DNA of 64,000 bases from Geminocystis sp. NIES-3709 (GCF_001548115.1 NZ_AP014821.1:2111262-2175261), one strand, 5' to 3'; counted from the stretch's first letter, positions 33,001-40,230 are shown. The notes: generated by a model not told the origin, from the sequence alone. Translations and numbers: made by a program.

Positions 33001-34696
33001 AACAGACATTACTGACGTTTTAACTCGCATTTTAACCATCGGCACTCAATTAATTGCGATAACAGGAGAAAATTCTACAGTAGATGATGTCGTCATTAAT
33101 CTTAACTCCCTCAAAATAGCTTTACAATTTGACTTAGGTAATATCTTAGGGGAGTTAGGCGCTGGTTTAATTACTCCTGCCACCGTTGATGATTTACTGC
33201 ATAATTGGCAAGGAAGAATGCAAGAGTCTGCTAGTGTGCCAAATTTGTTTGCTTTAGTGTTAGCCTTACAAACAGAAAAAATCCCTCAAGATATAGCTAC
33301 AGAAAAGGTTTTAACAACTTTTGAGCTTCCTGAAGATTTTGATCTTACTAAAACACCTTTATCACCTACCGATGATCCCATTTTAAGTCAACAGGTACTA
33401 ATTTTAGAAAACCAACTGACTTTACTTTATCAATTAGGAGGGCAAGTTTTACAAAGTGCAGGTATCACCGACTCCCATGAGGCGCAATGGTTAATTAGTC
33501 GTGCCACTTCTGAATATATTTATCATAATCCTGACATCGATTTAACTGACTCGGAAACTATCAATCAAATTATTGATTCTGCTATCTCATTTTCTACCCT
33601 TACTGTAGAAGATTCTATCATAGAAACTAAGCTCGATCGAATTACCTCTGTTAACACCACCCTTGAGATAATTAATCAAGGAAGCAATAATTATGAGGAA
33701 GTAGCCAATCAACAACAACAAATTCTCGATAGTGTTTTAGAATATCCCTCCCCCTATCACTATCCTTTACCCTTAGTCGTCAATCAAAATGAAGAAGAAA
33801 CTCTTTACACTCCTCAAGTGATTGATACTAAGTTTCAAATTTCTGCACTGAATTTATCGGGTGAGTATGAGTTAGGCATCAAAACCCCTGACGGTAAATC
33901 AATTATCCTCTTAGAAAACCTCCCAGGTAGCGATGATTCCTCTTTAACTAATACCCTCGATGAGATTACTATAGATACCTTAATGGCTAGTGAAACCAAG
34001 TTTTTTGGCTCATTAATCAACTCCCCAGAGGGGTTAAGTGCCTTTACGGATAATGGTTTAGAATTGTATCTTACCATCAATGGTGAGACTTATAGTTCAC
34101 AAAATTCAGAGCAACTGGAAATCACTTCTAAGGGTAGTCAAGGCTTTGCTTTAACTTTTAAAGATGATAATAACACCGTTGCGGAATTTGCTCTTAATAC
34201 CCCTGTTTTTCTTACTCAAGGATTCGATTCTAGTGAAAATACTACTGTTAATCTTACCATCGCTCGAAGCACCGCCAATGAAAATACGATCGGTATCTAT
34301 CCAGTCGATGACTTAACGGGGGCGATTATCATGAACGATCGAACTATCATGCCCCATGATCCAGACTATGATAAAGTAGCAGTAGAAAGAGCGCAATCTT
34401 CAGGCTTAATCTTCGAGACACCTGAGAATATGAGCATCGATGATTATACTCTAGCCTTACCTAATGCTAGTATTTTCGGTTTCTTCCTTCTCGTCAATGG
34501 CAATGTCGAAGAATATTTAAACCAAAGTGAAAACTTAATTAAGAGTTTCTTTTCCTATGGTGAAGCAAATCAAGATAAAAGACAACACTTTACCTCTGTT
34601 GGTAACAACATCTATGGCTTTGAAGATACCTTCGGCGGTGGTGACAACGATTTCAATGATATTTTAATACAAATCGTCAATGCTAACAATCAATAA
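24029..34696 (+). CDS. giant FG-GAP/Calx-beta surface protein with DUF4114
   Basis: 3555 residues, no stop in 10.7 kb. Residues 1-350 are seven FG-GAP/VCBS-type repeats with Ca-binding loops such as DIDRDGDIDLV and DANNDGFIDIG. Calx-beta-type beta-sandwiches follow (for example TLTISDDD-like ends) to about 1250, then a second FG-GAP block (about 1270-1555), more Calx-beta units to about 2085, and a long alpha/beta part with EF-hand-like loops near 2413 and 2786. The C-terminus (3420-3550, GFEDTFGGGDNDFNDILIQI) is a DUF4114 domain. No signal peptide or RTX nonapeptide array was seen; such proteins are usually secreted by type I systems and act in adhesion or as matrix. Codon use and HIP1 sites match the genome. 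Confidence 0.85.
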   Translation: MTIKFTKATVNSNLANPTGIMFLDLNKDNLPDIVAVSSGFNEDDLVWHRSNSNSTINTSHTLINGELGGGRNGFYGADIDRDGDIDLVSAENDDDDVTIWYNTNGQGTSWSGSKISDAFQGATDLYIGDFGTDGWVDIIGASEDDDDVSIWRQTSGGSFAGELTIDGGLGEARAIDGGDINRDGRLDVVAGGEEGLFWYRNDGSGTSWTGYNISGSSYQPQDLKVADIDRDNDLDVIVAADNGVYYWKNNGSGSFSGATQVANFKVAQIAVADIDRDGDNDLIFGNYSSNASIYWYSNNGSGGFTPYTIDSSGLNNINAVGVGDANNDGFIDIGIGTDGEDDIYWYRNELRKISITANSNPVPVEGGDYGSFTISLDESAIASITLSSTYTISGTATNNTDYTISGYTTIPAGSTSAIIYINPINDLNYDPNETITLTLTGNGINNGYVIDSSKSSATLTISDPTPVVSISSSGVVNPSESGIIGQFVISLNTTATSNFSLGYSLSGASNDIILDNDTNPNNGSLGSTIPIGIGESSKTIYVFAKDDFTYEANESFTFTLLPTTPKVNNIALGTGYRVDLSKNSRTLNIIDDEPIVTVTGVKNLQEGSDTGEFIGYVDIILDRAVTKQPGLSVYYNITGGSATQFTDYFNSQGRLTSGSNAQNVVFIPNGADSARLYLSALPDAIAEATETITISLINDQNPNTTPDYAVGNNYALGNTITATVNITDSGYYNPNIAILDRAGNAVTNTNPLEANSEGKVNFSVKLTSQPTQNVTVRVDTFTLTFTSTNWDTPQNISLNGITSTRNLTITSTSNDSNYNNRTSNITINPHDGIPNLDVTEGENSLPTIIPSVTILLENDTNEGSELAGVFKLLLSNPAPSGGLVINYMVTGTTTPNVDYNTLLGSIEIPEGETSVFLNVPVIDDKVKENAETVIVTLQAGEDYTVNNATSSATLTITDDDESSIEFATPQTTASITSSNDLLTVSVVSFNDNSGTFTVNLNQQPSQNVTVTLRDSLNNNATGGSLTFTPDNWQSPQNLTLNNLTANNSDDFNYQVTAVTESQDSNYQNKTLNFPIVTNTLNTTITSVLTTEGEEDILLVKLTSQPSGNVTLSFSQIDATENSFSTNTLTFAPDNWNSYQSINVSGLKDDRADGDITYNVKVTATSSDSNYNGVYQLLPITNTDIDSDVVNNEPEEDDNLETDPLVTINIQGSSEIGESDATGGKFRISVGEGSSSEPVKVRYSILTNPSDNNATEGLDYQSFNLFEQQLGTENPFNGLDIGSYSAPFVIDLDQDRDLDLFIGNYEGSIVYYENTGTNNQPTFLKNTSNNPFSAIDLNGATSPGYSTPAFGDVDGDGDHEVALRDQDLILGSSDGKIRFYRNSNLTFTEVTGSNNPFNSIDIGDYSTPILIDIDSDSDLDLFIGSGDGLIKFYRNTGSETNPVFVEETAENPFQNVDLFDRASIIFADLDEDGDLDAVLTGDTNGATKSGGVMEYWLNIGTPSQPNFIQDDSLFERSDFTIPDNVRPIFGDINGDLDQDLLFGNIDGIIDYYENLSSGEITIIPGQFADIDLTPFADNIAEGDENVTVVLNTNQGYYIDSENTTVTFTIKDDDIAGVSITDNNGNSITSKIYTSSEADNSPQTFKVKLTSQPTDNVIVYLGTNNKNEGILSAEFQENQEVISFYFTPDNWNIEQSFTVNPQDDLRDDEIVAYQIISTVKSGDDFYNNLEVSDISLNNQDNDNAGINIVQISDNSTEGSSNSYQISLKTQPLSPVNVTMTPSNEEIKFSNQGFSQPLTLTFNEDNWNIPQTVTVFAVDDSKIEYNHSTNIDFSIESKDNRYSSLTPPQPIEVNIIDNDFPLATLPVTQNATEEAMPGYFTISVSEAVNSAFGETGLNVAYRVLGSSSAVNGFDYQTVLETGSVRIAPGETSTTLTISSIDNFIDDGDKQVVIELLAGDGYSLGETTTNTLVIINNDKAGVQIIQSGIVPVVKEGESYTFYVSLLSEPTQTTTINFSDNPNELNNINPLTFTSENWYIPQNVTISAIDENIAETGENHTTQLAFIFDGASEYENLDEPVNLEVNIIDRTFNSVNTALGLQYSLNSIEKAFTESSLPLIGSASTLPIFFDEITDKIVSEIYTTNNLTAWKLEQIFRNLLPETLGDSLSNLQINYIPNNNDTPFTISFTVTYNNQTIPLSKDLAIPSLDLTVNGEAQADIIYDFNLGFGINKTGGYYLNTSQTFLNPDIKFDNVTPTGIDSINGLTVDFADEGIDLDLDYDIKLLGNNLDTDALNILKNRPAQELFANFDYDFKTGSFAKLLLSATPDEKITDLFPGITFDLAVEELPLYNYADESKISLNDFVVTLQNVALDVQSLIRGYVKKYVDLIDEILQPIYPIIDTLNADTKFLSALELDFLFDSNNDGKVSVMELVFALLNVNDDSGDNDALQNLGFDGFDDGDSLDFYEFIDAINELIEVVRLVDDYIADDTNVLIDIGSVSTSVQNGEVDFSRDDLTIPDGNILDRIANNPLATDDLEKLIDSILSLDGFEIPLLTDFFSVAGLLLGEENVDFLIYDVPDLDFDISVDLSDIGLDAILPEYGLDAVLEIALGLNSNLYLAYDAYGLNQWQETGFDEDKLNLLLDGLYIRDVDENDKDVNELGASFGVDIGMEFNAIVAKARMTGGVQSDNDVKLDFVDGGEYQGLGDGIIRYSELSPLFTGDLSVLEISGAIEAFLNTKVQVGVDVGLFEIMETILDIDIFTYKIWDIEDVLKKLGISGFASQSYLQGGTVFFDVNFNGQLDQGEISTVSNDDGSFNLPVDLVPFDLDRNGIIDDQDGRLVVIDGVDSATGLPISTPLFATVDSSMITPLTSLVQKIHQSGIDIELAEAKIKEIFALPESLDLSQFDPMSALENGDINGKKVYTSHVITQGTIAVLTQFISGITNQTPAQVADQVIGSIALSLYNEDTGNFNNLSFLENLITTLINDVGGEFSDSELTDITDVLTRILTIGTQLIAITGENSTVDDVVINLNSLKIALQFDLGNILGELGAGLITPATVDDLLHNWQGRMQESASVPNLFALVLALQTEKIPQDIATEKVLTTFELPEDFDLTKTPLSPTDDPILSQQVLILENQLTLLYQLGGQVLQSAGITDSHEAQWLISRATSEYIYHNPDIDLTDSETINQIIDSAISFSTLTVEDSIIETKLDRITSVNTTLEIINQGSNNYEEVANQQQQILDSVLEYPSPYHYPLPLVVNQNEEETLYTPQVIDTKFQISALNLSGEYELGIKTPDGKSIILLENLPGSDDSSLTNTLDEITIDTLMASETKFFGSLINSPEGLSAFTDNGLELYLTINGETYSSQNSEQLEITSKGSQGFALTFKDDNNTVAEFALNTPVFLTQGFDSSENTTVNLTIARSTANENTIGIYPVDDLTGAIIMNDRTIMPHDPDYDKVAVERAQSSGLIFETPENMSIDDYTLALPNASIFGFFLLVNGNVEEYLNQSENLIKSFFSYGEANQDKRQHFTSVGNNIYGFEDTFGGGDNDFNDILIQIVNANNQ

Positions 34697-34978
34697 GGTA
34701 TTATGAGGTTTGTAGTAATAAACTTAGCCATAACGGGGTAAAAAATACACAAATACAAATATTATCCTACTATATAATAACTCTGAAACTGTTTCTTGTT
34801 CCCTATCTTTATCAAAAAAACTTTTTATAAAAGCTAATCATACTACCTTAGTAAACAATATGCAAATTTAGGAAATACTATTAAGAATTTATTTAAACAA
34901 ACTCATACTCAATTTATTTTTGAGAATTATTTATCTTTATTTTTCAGTATTTTTCTTATCTCTATCTTCTAACTCCTT

Positions 34979-35503
34979 TTACAGTTTTTTCCAGAAAACA
35001 ATTTTGTCGTTGCCATCATTATAAAAATCTCTGATGATAGCTTCTTTGAAATAACTACGCTTTTGATAAAAAACTCTGGTGGATTGGAATTCCGAAAGCC
35101 CCGAAGTTTCAACGATTAATATTCTGTTATTGCTTTGCTTTAAAAAAGTTTCAATATACTCTATCATTAACGTACCAATACCTAAATTTTGAAATTCTTT
35201 TGCAATTGCGATAAGATAAAGATTATAAGTACCGTTAGTTAATCGTTCAGGTGCAAAGTAAGCTATCCCAACAGGGGAATCATTTATAATACCTGTAATC
35301 CATACATCGTCAGAATGAGAATTCGTAAAATAATCCTCCATCATTCCTTCCAGATATTCCGAAGGAAATAAGCCTGTACTATCAATAACTTTTTTTAGTA
35401 AAGGCAAATGATTTTGCTCGGTTTTGGTAATATTTAAGTTATGTAAATAATAAGAGTTTATCATCATCGGTAAAGTGTTGAATGGTATATTTAATTCATT
35501 CAT
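34979..35503 (-). CDS. GNAT family N-acetyltransferase
   Basis: 174 residues. The acetyl-CoA motif is IAIAKEFQNLGIGTLMIEYIE (variant of Q/RxxGxG/A), preceded by the SPVGIAYFAPE strand and followed by LSEFQSTRVFYQKRSYFKEA, typical of GNAT enzymes. Substrate unknown. Its ATG overlaps the end of a hemerythrin remnant on the same strand (ATGA-type overlap), so it may once have been the second gene of an operon. No good ribosome binding site was seen. Confidence 0.85.
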   Translation of the reverse strand: MNELNIPFNTLPMMINSYYLHNLNITKTEQNHLPLLKKVIDSTGLFPSEYLEGMMEDYFTNSHSDDVWITGIINDSPVGIAYFAPERLTNGTYNLYLIAIAKEFQNLGIGTLMIEYIETFLKQSNNRILIVETSGLSEFQSTRVFYQKRSYFKEAIIRDFYNDGNDKIVFWKKL

Positions 35504-35603
35504 CTAAGGTTTTTTGTAAAAGATCTTTTCCATGACCTTTTTTCATGGCATCATGAAGTTTGTTTGCTATCTCAAATAACCGTTGATGTTCCGTATCTAT
35601 TGT
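35496..35603 (-). pseudogene. bacteriohemerythrin fragment
   Basis: Minus-strand translation reads TIDTEHQRLFEIANKLHDAM, then KKGHGKDLLQKTLDE and a stop. The IDxEHQxLFE and NKLHDAM elements are the second iron-binding helix region of hemerythrins (HxxxE motif). A stop codon lies just before it, no start exists, and the other iron ligands are missing, so only about a quarter remains. The stop codon overlaps the ATG of the GNAT gene. Confidence 0.65.
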
Positions 35604-36013
35604 TTATTTCCAGTATAATATTCTGGACTCTATTTCGTAAAGACTAGGCTCATTTTTTTATCACTCTTTCTGGCTTTACTATCTTTATTTTCTCCTATAT
35701 TTATTGATCATTACCTGAAGGGACGACAATAAAGCTAAACATAAAATTTGACAACACCAATTATTTGTATATGTGTTAATCCTCATTTGAGAAATATTAA
35801 TTATAACCATACACTAAAAAAACGATCACTTTCGGTGGCACTGCACGATCGACTTTTCATTAATCAATAAATTTGTATTATAGATTGCTTCGTAATAAAT
35901 TGAGGAAGCTAATAGCAAAAATCGGCTAAAGCTATTTATCAACGTCCTTTTTTATTTAATAGAAAGATTAGGCAAAAAGGAGAGATTAATATCTACCCCC
36001 TAATTCACCGTAG
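35604..36013. other. intergenic region, no gene seen
   Basis: About 410 bp of AT-rich DNA between the hemerythrin remnant and a promoter at 36014. I found no convincing frame, RNA motif or repeat family member. A CGATCG site lies at about 35847. Confidence 0.4.
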
Positions 36014-36042
36014 TTGACAATTAATCATTGACCATAGACAAT
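36014..36042 (+). promoter_or_regulatory. sigma-70-like promoter
   Basis: TTGACA (36014-36019), 17-nt spacer, GACAAT (36037-36042), 31 bp before the ATG of the small gene at 36073. The -10 is one base from consensus at its first position. Confidence 0.5.
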
Positions 36043-36072
36043 AAAAAGTAAAATTAACTACCAAATTTGATT

Positions 36073-36357
36073 ATGAGCAATGTAACAACCGGTGCTGATG
36101 CAGTAGATAATGCGATCGCCCAAGGAATTGATTTAGACGGTAGCCCAATCCCCGCCGCTAAATTAGACTTGTATAAGCAAGTCATGGCATTAGAAGGGCA
36201 AAGACAGAGAAGCGGAGTCAGTAATACAATGCGATCAAGAATATTGCGTATTGGAGCGAAACATATTTCTGAAGAAGAATTAAACCAAATGCTAGTTAAT
36301 GCAGATTTTGCCCCCTTAAAAGAGAAGGAAATTGCTTTTTATTACGGTGGAAAATAA
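36073..36357 (+). CDS. small conserved cyanobacterial protein, unknown function
   Basis: 94 residues from ATG at 36073. The sequence GADAVDNAIAQGIDLDGSPI, a QRSGVSNTMRSRILRIGAKH helix and the PLKEKEIAFYYGGK tail look strongly conserved, and I have the impression of having seen relatives only in cyanobacteria. No signal peptide or membrane segment; basic central helix. Role unknown. A promoter lies directly upstream and heptamer repeats directly downstream. Confidence 0.75.
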   Translation: MSNVTTGADAVDNAIAQGIDLDGSPIPAAKLDLYKQVMALEGQRQRSGVSNTMRSRILRIGAKHISEEELNQMLVNADFAPLKEKEIAFYYGGK

Positions 36358-36367
36358 CTGCATTTAA

Positions 36368-36416
36368 CCTAATACCTAATACCTAATACCTAATACCTAA
36401 TACCTAATACCTAATA
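36368..36416 (+). repeat. heptanucleotide tandem repeat CCTAATA x7
   Basis: Seven perfect copies of CCTAATA followed by CCT, 10 bp after a stop codon. The same heptamer (either strand) recurs in degenerate form at about 16451, 43442, 59476 and 63798. It is the STRR type of cyanobacterial repeat, not a CRISPR. Confidence 0.92.
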
Positions 36417-36424
36417 CCTTTTTC

Positions 36425-36480
36425 AAGGAATAATTGATCACGATGAGAAGTAAAGGAATAATTGATCACGACGAGAAGTA
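36425..36480 (+). repeat. 28-bp direct duplication
   Basis: Two adjacent 28-bp units, AAGGAATAATTGATCACGAY followed by GAGAAGTA, at 36425-36452 and 36453-36480, differ by one base. They sit right after the CCTAATA array, suggesting replication slippage. Confidence 0.85.
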
Positions 36481-36527
36481 AAAGAGCCATTATTTTTCTC
36501 TATTCCCCATTCCCTTTCTTGATAATT

Positions 36528-37565
36528 TTATAGTTCACCCTTGGTTAATTTGGATAGAGTAATAGCGTTCATCTGAATTAATTCTAAATTATCAGGATAA
36601 ATTTTAATTGCTTGCTGTAGTAAAAGTAAAGCATGAATCTTTCTTCCACCAAAAATGAGTTTATTCGCAAAAAAAATAATAGTGTCTAAATCGGGCTTCC
36701 CAATAAGCATTTGAAAATATTTACGATTGTATATTTGATCTGCTTCTATGGGTTGGGGGTGTTGTAAAGGGAATTGAAGATCATAAAAATCTAAATTAAC
36801 ATCAAAAATGGATAAGCGATTTGTATGAGTTGCATCTTTACCTAAACCGATATTTTTGATCAAATTTACCGCAGGAATAACGGTTAATCCTCCTTGTAGT
36901 AAACGTGTAAATGTCCATTGATAGTCCCAAGTATCCACTTTTTTATTAAAGGCTTGTTGACAGATGTGATAACGATAATTAAATTGTTCTTCATCCTGTA
37001 AAACTTCTTTTAGTTTTTGGTGATTTTTCCTATCACCCCATTTTTTCATTTCATAATCATAAAAATTCCATGCCCTTCGCCAAGTTGCCCACCCCCAACA
37101 ACTATCATAGTGAGAAAAGTGATAACTCTGGTTTTTCTGTTGCCATTCAAGCAAATTATTTGTACCGCTAATCATCATAATTTCTTCTTTGTCTCGATAT
37201 TTAGAAAGTAAATTATCACAAAATCTGAAAAAAGAAGGATGAGGAAGGCAGTCATCTTCAAGAATAATCGCTTCTTCTATTTGCTCAAAAACCCAACTAA
37301 TTCCGCTAGATACTCTTTTACCACAACCTAAATTAATATCTGAATAATTTTTAAATACTTCGCATTCCCAATCAATATTTTCGACAATTTTCCTCGTAAC
37401 TTCACATTTTTCTTGATCTTCTGGTACATTTAGACGAGCGCCATCGGCAATAATAAATAGTTGAGATGGTTTTGCTTTACGAATTGCTTCAAAAACTTTA
37501 GCTGTAGTATTAGGGCGATTAAAAATAATAAAAACGATCGAAGTATTTAGCTTCTGTTGTGTCAT
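36528..37565 (-). CDS. glycosyltransferase, GT-A fold (HlpA-like)
   Basis: 345 residues. SIVFIIFNRPNTTAKVFEAI and the metal-binding AIILEDDCLPHPSFFRFCD identify the nucleotide-diphospho-sugar transferase group often annotated as hemolytic protein HlpA-like. The SCWGWATWRRAW segment is typical of this group. It starts 19 bp after the preceding GT4 gene on the same strand, so the two form an operon, probably for surface glycan or glycoprotein synthesis. Confidence 0.86.
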   Translation of the reverse strand: MTQQKLNTSIVFIIFNRPNTTAKVFEAIRKAKPSQLFIIADGARLNVPEDQEKCEVTRKIVENIDWECEVFKNYSDINLGCGKRVSSGISWVFEQIEEAIILEDDCLPHPSFFRFCDNLLSKYRDKEEIMMISGTNNLLEWQQKNQSYHFSHYDSCWGWATWRRAWNFYDYEMKKWGDRKNHQKLKEVLQDEEQFNYRYHICQQAFNKKVDTWDYQWTFTRLLQGGLTVIPAVNLIKNIGLGKDATHTNRLSIFDVNLDFYDLQFPLQHPQPIEADQIYNRKYFQMLIGKPDLDTIIFFANKLIFGGRKIHALLLLQQAIKIYPDNLELIQMNAITLSKLTKGEL

Positions 37566-37584
37566 ATATACCTAGTACTATTTC

Positions 37585-38994
37585 TCAGTTATTTTTGGCA
37601 GATTGATTCAAGTATTCATAAATTCGCCAATGGTTGAAACCTAACTTTATTGATGCCTGAAATTCTGATACCGCAGAAGAATGTCTGTTTTGATTTTGTA
37701 ACACTAATCCAGACCATAATCTTAAATAACGATCGTCAGGATAATAATTACGATATTGAAAAATACCTCCTTCTCCACCAGATAATAACACTGATGATTG
37801 AGCAATTTTTCTATCGGCTATCAATAATTCTTCTGTGTCAATGTCACTCATACTGATTTTAAATTGTGGTGCAGATTCTCCTAAAGATTGAATAAAAAGT
37901 TCTGCCGGTGTATCAGTAAATTTTGCCAAATTTTGCCATAATCTCTTATTTTTAGGAGATTCCATCATTTTGTCATAAATAGTATTTAATTTTTTTGTCC
38001 AATATTCACTGTTAAAATTTTCATGGGCATATTGACGGGCATTATTTCCTAATTTCAATCTTTCTTCAGGATGATGATAAAGATACTCGATCGCCTCTTT
38101 ATATTCAGTTTCACTATTAACAATTAAACCGGTTTGATTATGTTCAACTAAACATTTAACACCACCATAGGGAAAAACAACCGGAGGTATTCCTGCATAC
38201 ATCGCTTCTTGTAAACTTTTTTCTGAAGTAGCGTAGGTATCTTCACATAAAGGATAACCAAAAACATCCAAAATTTCTAAAATCGATTTGATTTTTTCTA
38301 CATAGCCTCGAAATTCAAATTTATTAGCGATACCAAGTTGCTCAACTTCATTTTGTAACTGTTTTTCAATACCGCCACCACAAACAATAAATTTGACATG
38401 GGGAATAGAAACAGAGGCACTCATAGAAATATAGTTAGGGTGCATTTTCGCAAAATTAACTGTACCAATATAGCCCACGTTAAAAGTGTCATGGGGTTGA
38501 GGTTGTAAATTACTTAATCGCTCCCAATCAGTAATACCATAAACTATATCTGTTTTATCATTATTATTTTGAAACACGGTTAATTTAAGGCTATAAGGGC
38601 TAGTCGTTAAAGTAAAATCTGAATAGTTAACCAAATCTTCAGTAATAATTTGGGGAGGACGATCGCCAATAATGTGAAACCAAAGCAATAAACGTATGGG
38701 AGGAAGTTCTAAACGCAGAAACTCATAAATTGTGGGATTATTCCAAAAATGAACTTGAACAATATCTGCTTTTTCTATTTCTTCTATCAAAGTTTTTCGA
38801 TCGGGTTTACGGATAACATTGATCCCCACTTGTTTTGCCTGAATTAGAGTAAGAGGGTAAACTTCAGACTGTAAAGTAATAATAACATGTTGTTGAATAA
38901 TATTTTGTTGTAGCTCATATTTAACAGAAGCAATCAAGGAGCGAGTAGGGCCGGCACTAGATAGTTTATCTATAATATGAAGTATTTTTATCAC
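37585..38994 (-). CDS. glycosyltransferase, GT-B fold (GT4 type)
   Basis: 469 residues. The N-terminal Rossmann half begins ILHIIDKLSSAGPTRSLIA. The C-terminal half has FNVGYIGTVNFAKMHPNY and the donor-binding EKSLQEAMYAGIPPVVFPYGG with the E-x7-E-like pattern of retaining GT4 enzymes. About 110 residues beyond the usual end form a helical tail that may be a repeat (TPR-like) region. First gene of a two-gene operon with the HlpA-like enzyme. Confidence 0.88.
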   Translation of the reverse strand: MIKILHIIDKLSSAGPTRSLIASVKYELQQNIIQQHVIITLQSEVYPLTLIQAKQVGINVIRKPDRKTLIEEIEKADIVQVHFWNNPTIYEFLRLELPPIRLLLWFHIIGDRPPQIITEDLVNYSDFTLTTSPYSLKLTVFQNNNDKTDIVYGITDWERLSNLQPQPHDTFNVGYIGTVNFAKMHPNYISMSASVSIPHVKFIVCGGGIEKQLQNEVEQLGIANKFEFRGYVEKIKSILEILDVFGYPLCEDTYATSEKSLQEAMYAGIPPVVFPYGGVKCLVEHNQTGLIVNSETEYKEAIEYLYHHPEERLKLGNNARQYAHENFNSEYWTKKLNTIYDKMMESPKNKRLWQNLAKFTDTPAELFIQSLGESAPQFKISMSDIDTEELLIADRKIAQSSVLLSGGEGGIFQYRNYYPDDRYLRLWSGLVLQNQNRHSSAVSEFQASIKLGFNHWRIYEYLNQSAKNN

Positions 38995-39023
38995 TTAAAA
39001 ACCCTTATCCTGATCAAAATTTA

Positions 39024-39050
39024 ACTATAGCATTCCTATTTAGGTTGTGT
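39024..39050 (+). repeat. short dispersed repeat, TAGCAATCCTAAAT family
   Basis: CTATAGCATTCCTATTTAGG; diverged copy, about 100 bp from an inverted copy at 39132-39158, so the two could pair into a stem. Confidence 0.4.
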
Positions 39051-39131
39051 CTCAAAATGTAAATATTTTGTCATTTGCCATTTGTCATTGCTAACAAGGA
39101 TTTGGGCTAATTTTTGACAACCTTTGATTGT

Positions 39132-39158
39132 TTACAAATCATTTAGGATTGCTATATA
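39132..39158 (-). repeat. short dispersed repeat, TAGCAATCCTAAAT family
   Basis: The reverse complement reads TAGCAATCCTAAATGATTTG, matching 54921-54941 at 20 of 21 positions across a 15-kb distance. Confidence 0.7.
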
Positions 39159-39183
39159 TAGCAGATAACGAGTTGATTAGGAC
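39156..39183 (-). repeat. 28-bp dispersed repeat (copy 2)
   Basis: Inverted relative to 22718-22745; 26 of 28 positions agree. It partly overlaps the neighbouring TAGCAATCC-family copy at ATATAGC. Confidence 0.75.
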
Positions 39184-39327
39184 GTTTTGAGATTCCTCTC
39201 TATGCTCGGAATGACAACGATAGATTTTGAGAATGTCTTAACTAACCCGTTTATTGCTATACAAGAAAGGAATCATTATAAACTTGAATTTTATCTTGAA
39301 ATTTTAAGAATAAAATAAAAATTATGT

Positions 39328-40230
39328 ATGAATTATTTTCAGGGTATTATATACACAGCTATTGGTAGCAAATATGTTGAAGAAGCTCAAATTTCGGCAA
39401 TAAGTGTTAAAAAGTTTTTGCCCGATATTCAGATAACTGTCTTCACTGATTCTCCCCCCTCTAATAAAGGTGCTTTTGATCAAATAATTAAATTAGAGAG
39501 TTTACATCCTAAACCCCACATCAATAAATTAATCTCCATGATGAAATCACCCTATCAAAAAACTCTTTTTCTTGATACGGATACCTTTATATGTGGTGAC
39601 ATCTCGGAATTGTTTGATTTACTGGATCATTTTGATATTGCAATGGCACACGATCGAGGATACTATGATGATTTTCCTGAAGTTATAGGAGTGCCAGATG
39701 CTTTTCGAGAGTTTAATCAAGGAGTCATCGTATTTAAACAGTCCGAGAAACTTCACCAAGTGTTGGTAGAATCTCTTAAATGGAGTGAAATACTTTTTAA
39801 CCAATCTGGAGAGTATCCATACGATCAACCTCCTTTGAGAATTGCCTTATATTTAAGTGATATTCGTATTGCCCCATTAACTCATGAATTTAATTGTCGT
39901 TATCATTCCTTCGGATACCTCAATGGGGAAGTAAAAATACTTCATGGACGGATTCCGGGAAAAGAATATAATGAAGCAAATCTTAATACTATTGTCGTCA
40001 AAATTAATCAAGAAACTATCCCTAGAGTATTTGTTGCCGGTGAAGTATTTGTTCTAGCAAGAACTAAAATGTTTAATATCAACAATAATTTTCCAAAACA
40101 TACGGCTACTCTATTTCAATCAAGACTTGTACCATACAAACTAATTATCAAACGTTTTGTAGCGATCGTTAAAAATGAAGGAATAATGGGGTTTTTCAGA
40201 CGTTTACTTAAAAAATTGACGGATACTTAG
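39328..40230 (+). CDS. putative GT8-like nucleotide-sugar transferase
   Basis: 300 residues. IYTAIGSKYVEEAQISAISV at the N-terminus, then KTLFLDTDTFICGDISELFD with a DxD metal site and a FNQGVIVFKQSEK segment are typical of GT8-type or related nucleotide-diphospho-sugar transferases. A basic C-terminal tail follows. It is transcribed towards the GT2/HprK/PqqD operon. The last 23 bp overlap, on the other strand, a RelE remnant. Confidence 0.8.
   Translation: MNYFQGIIYTAIGSKYVEEAQISAISVKKFLPDIQITVFTDSPPSNKGAFDQIIKLESLHPKPHINKLISMMKSPYQKTLFLDTDTFICGDISELFDLLDHFDIAMAHDRGYYDDFPEVIGVPDAFREFNQGVIVFKQSEKLHQVLVESLKWSEILFNQSGEYPYDQPPLRIALYLSDIRIAPLTHEFNCRYHSFGYLNGEVKILHGRIPGKEYNEANLNTIVVKINQETIPRVFVAGEVFVLARTKMFNINNNFPKHTATLFQSRLVPYKLIIKRFVAIVKNEGIMGFFRRLLKKLTDT

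Larger units (their letters stand above)
38995..39327. other. intergenic region carrying several dispersed repeats
   Basis: A 333-bp divergent region between a GT4 and a GT8-like gene. It holds two TAGCAATCCTAAAT-family copies (39024-39050 and reverse 39132-39158) and the second copy of the 28-bp repeat (39156-39183). An unassigned TTGACA occurs at about 39115. No gene seen. Confidence 0.6.

Noticed and set aside
24029-34696. RTX toxin
   Set aside because: No GGxGxDxUx nonapeptide series; the C-terminal GGGDNDFND belongs to the DUF4114 domain.
36368-36416. CRISPR-like array
   Set aside because: Units are 7 bp with no spacers; it is a heptamer tandem repeat, and no cas gene is in the window.
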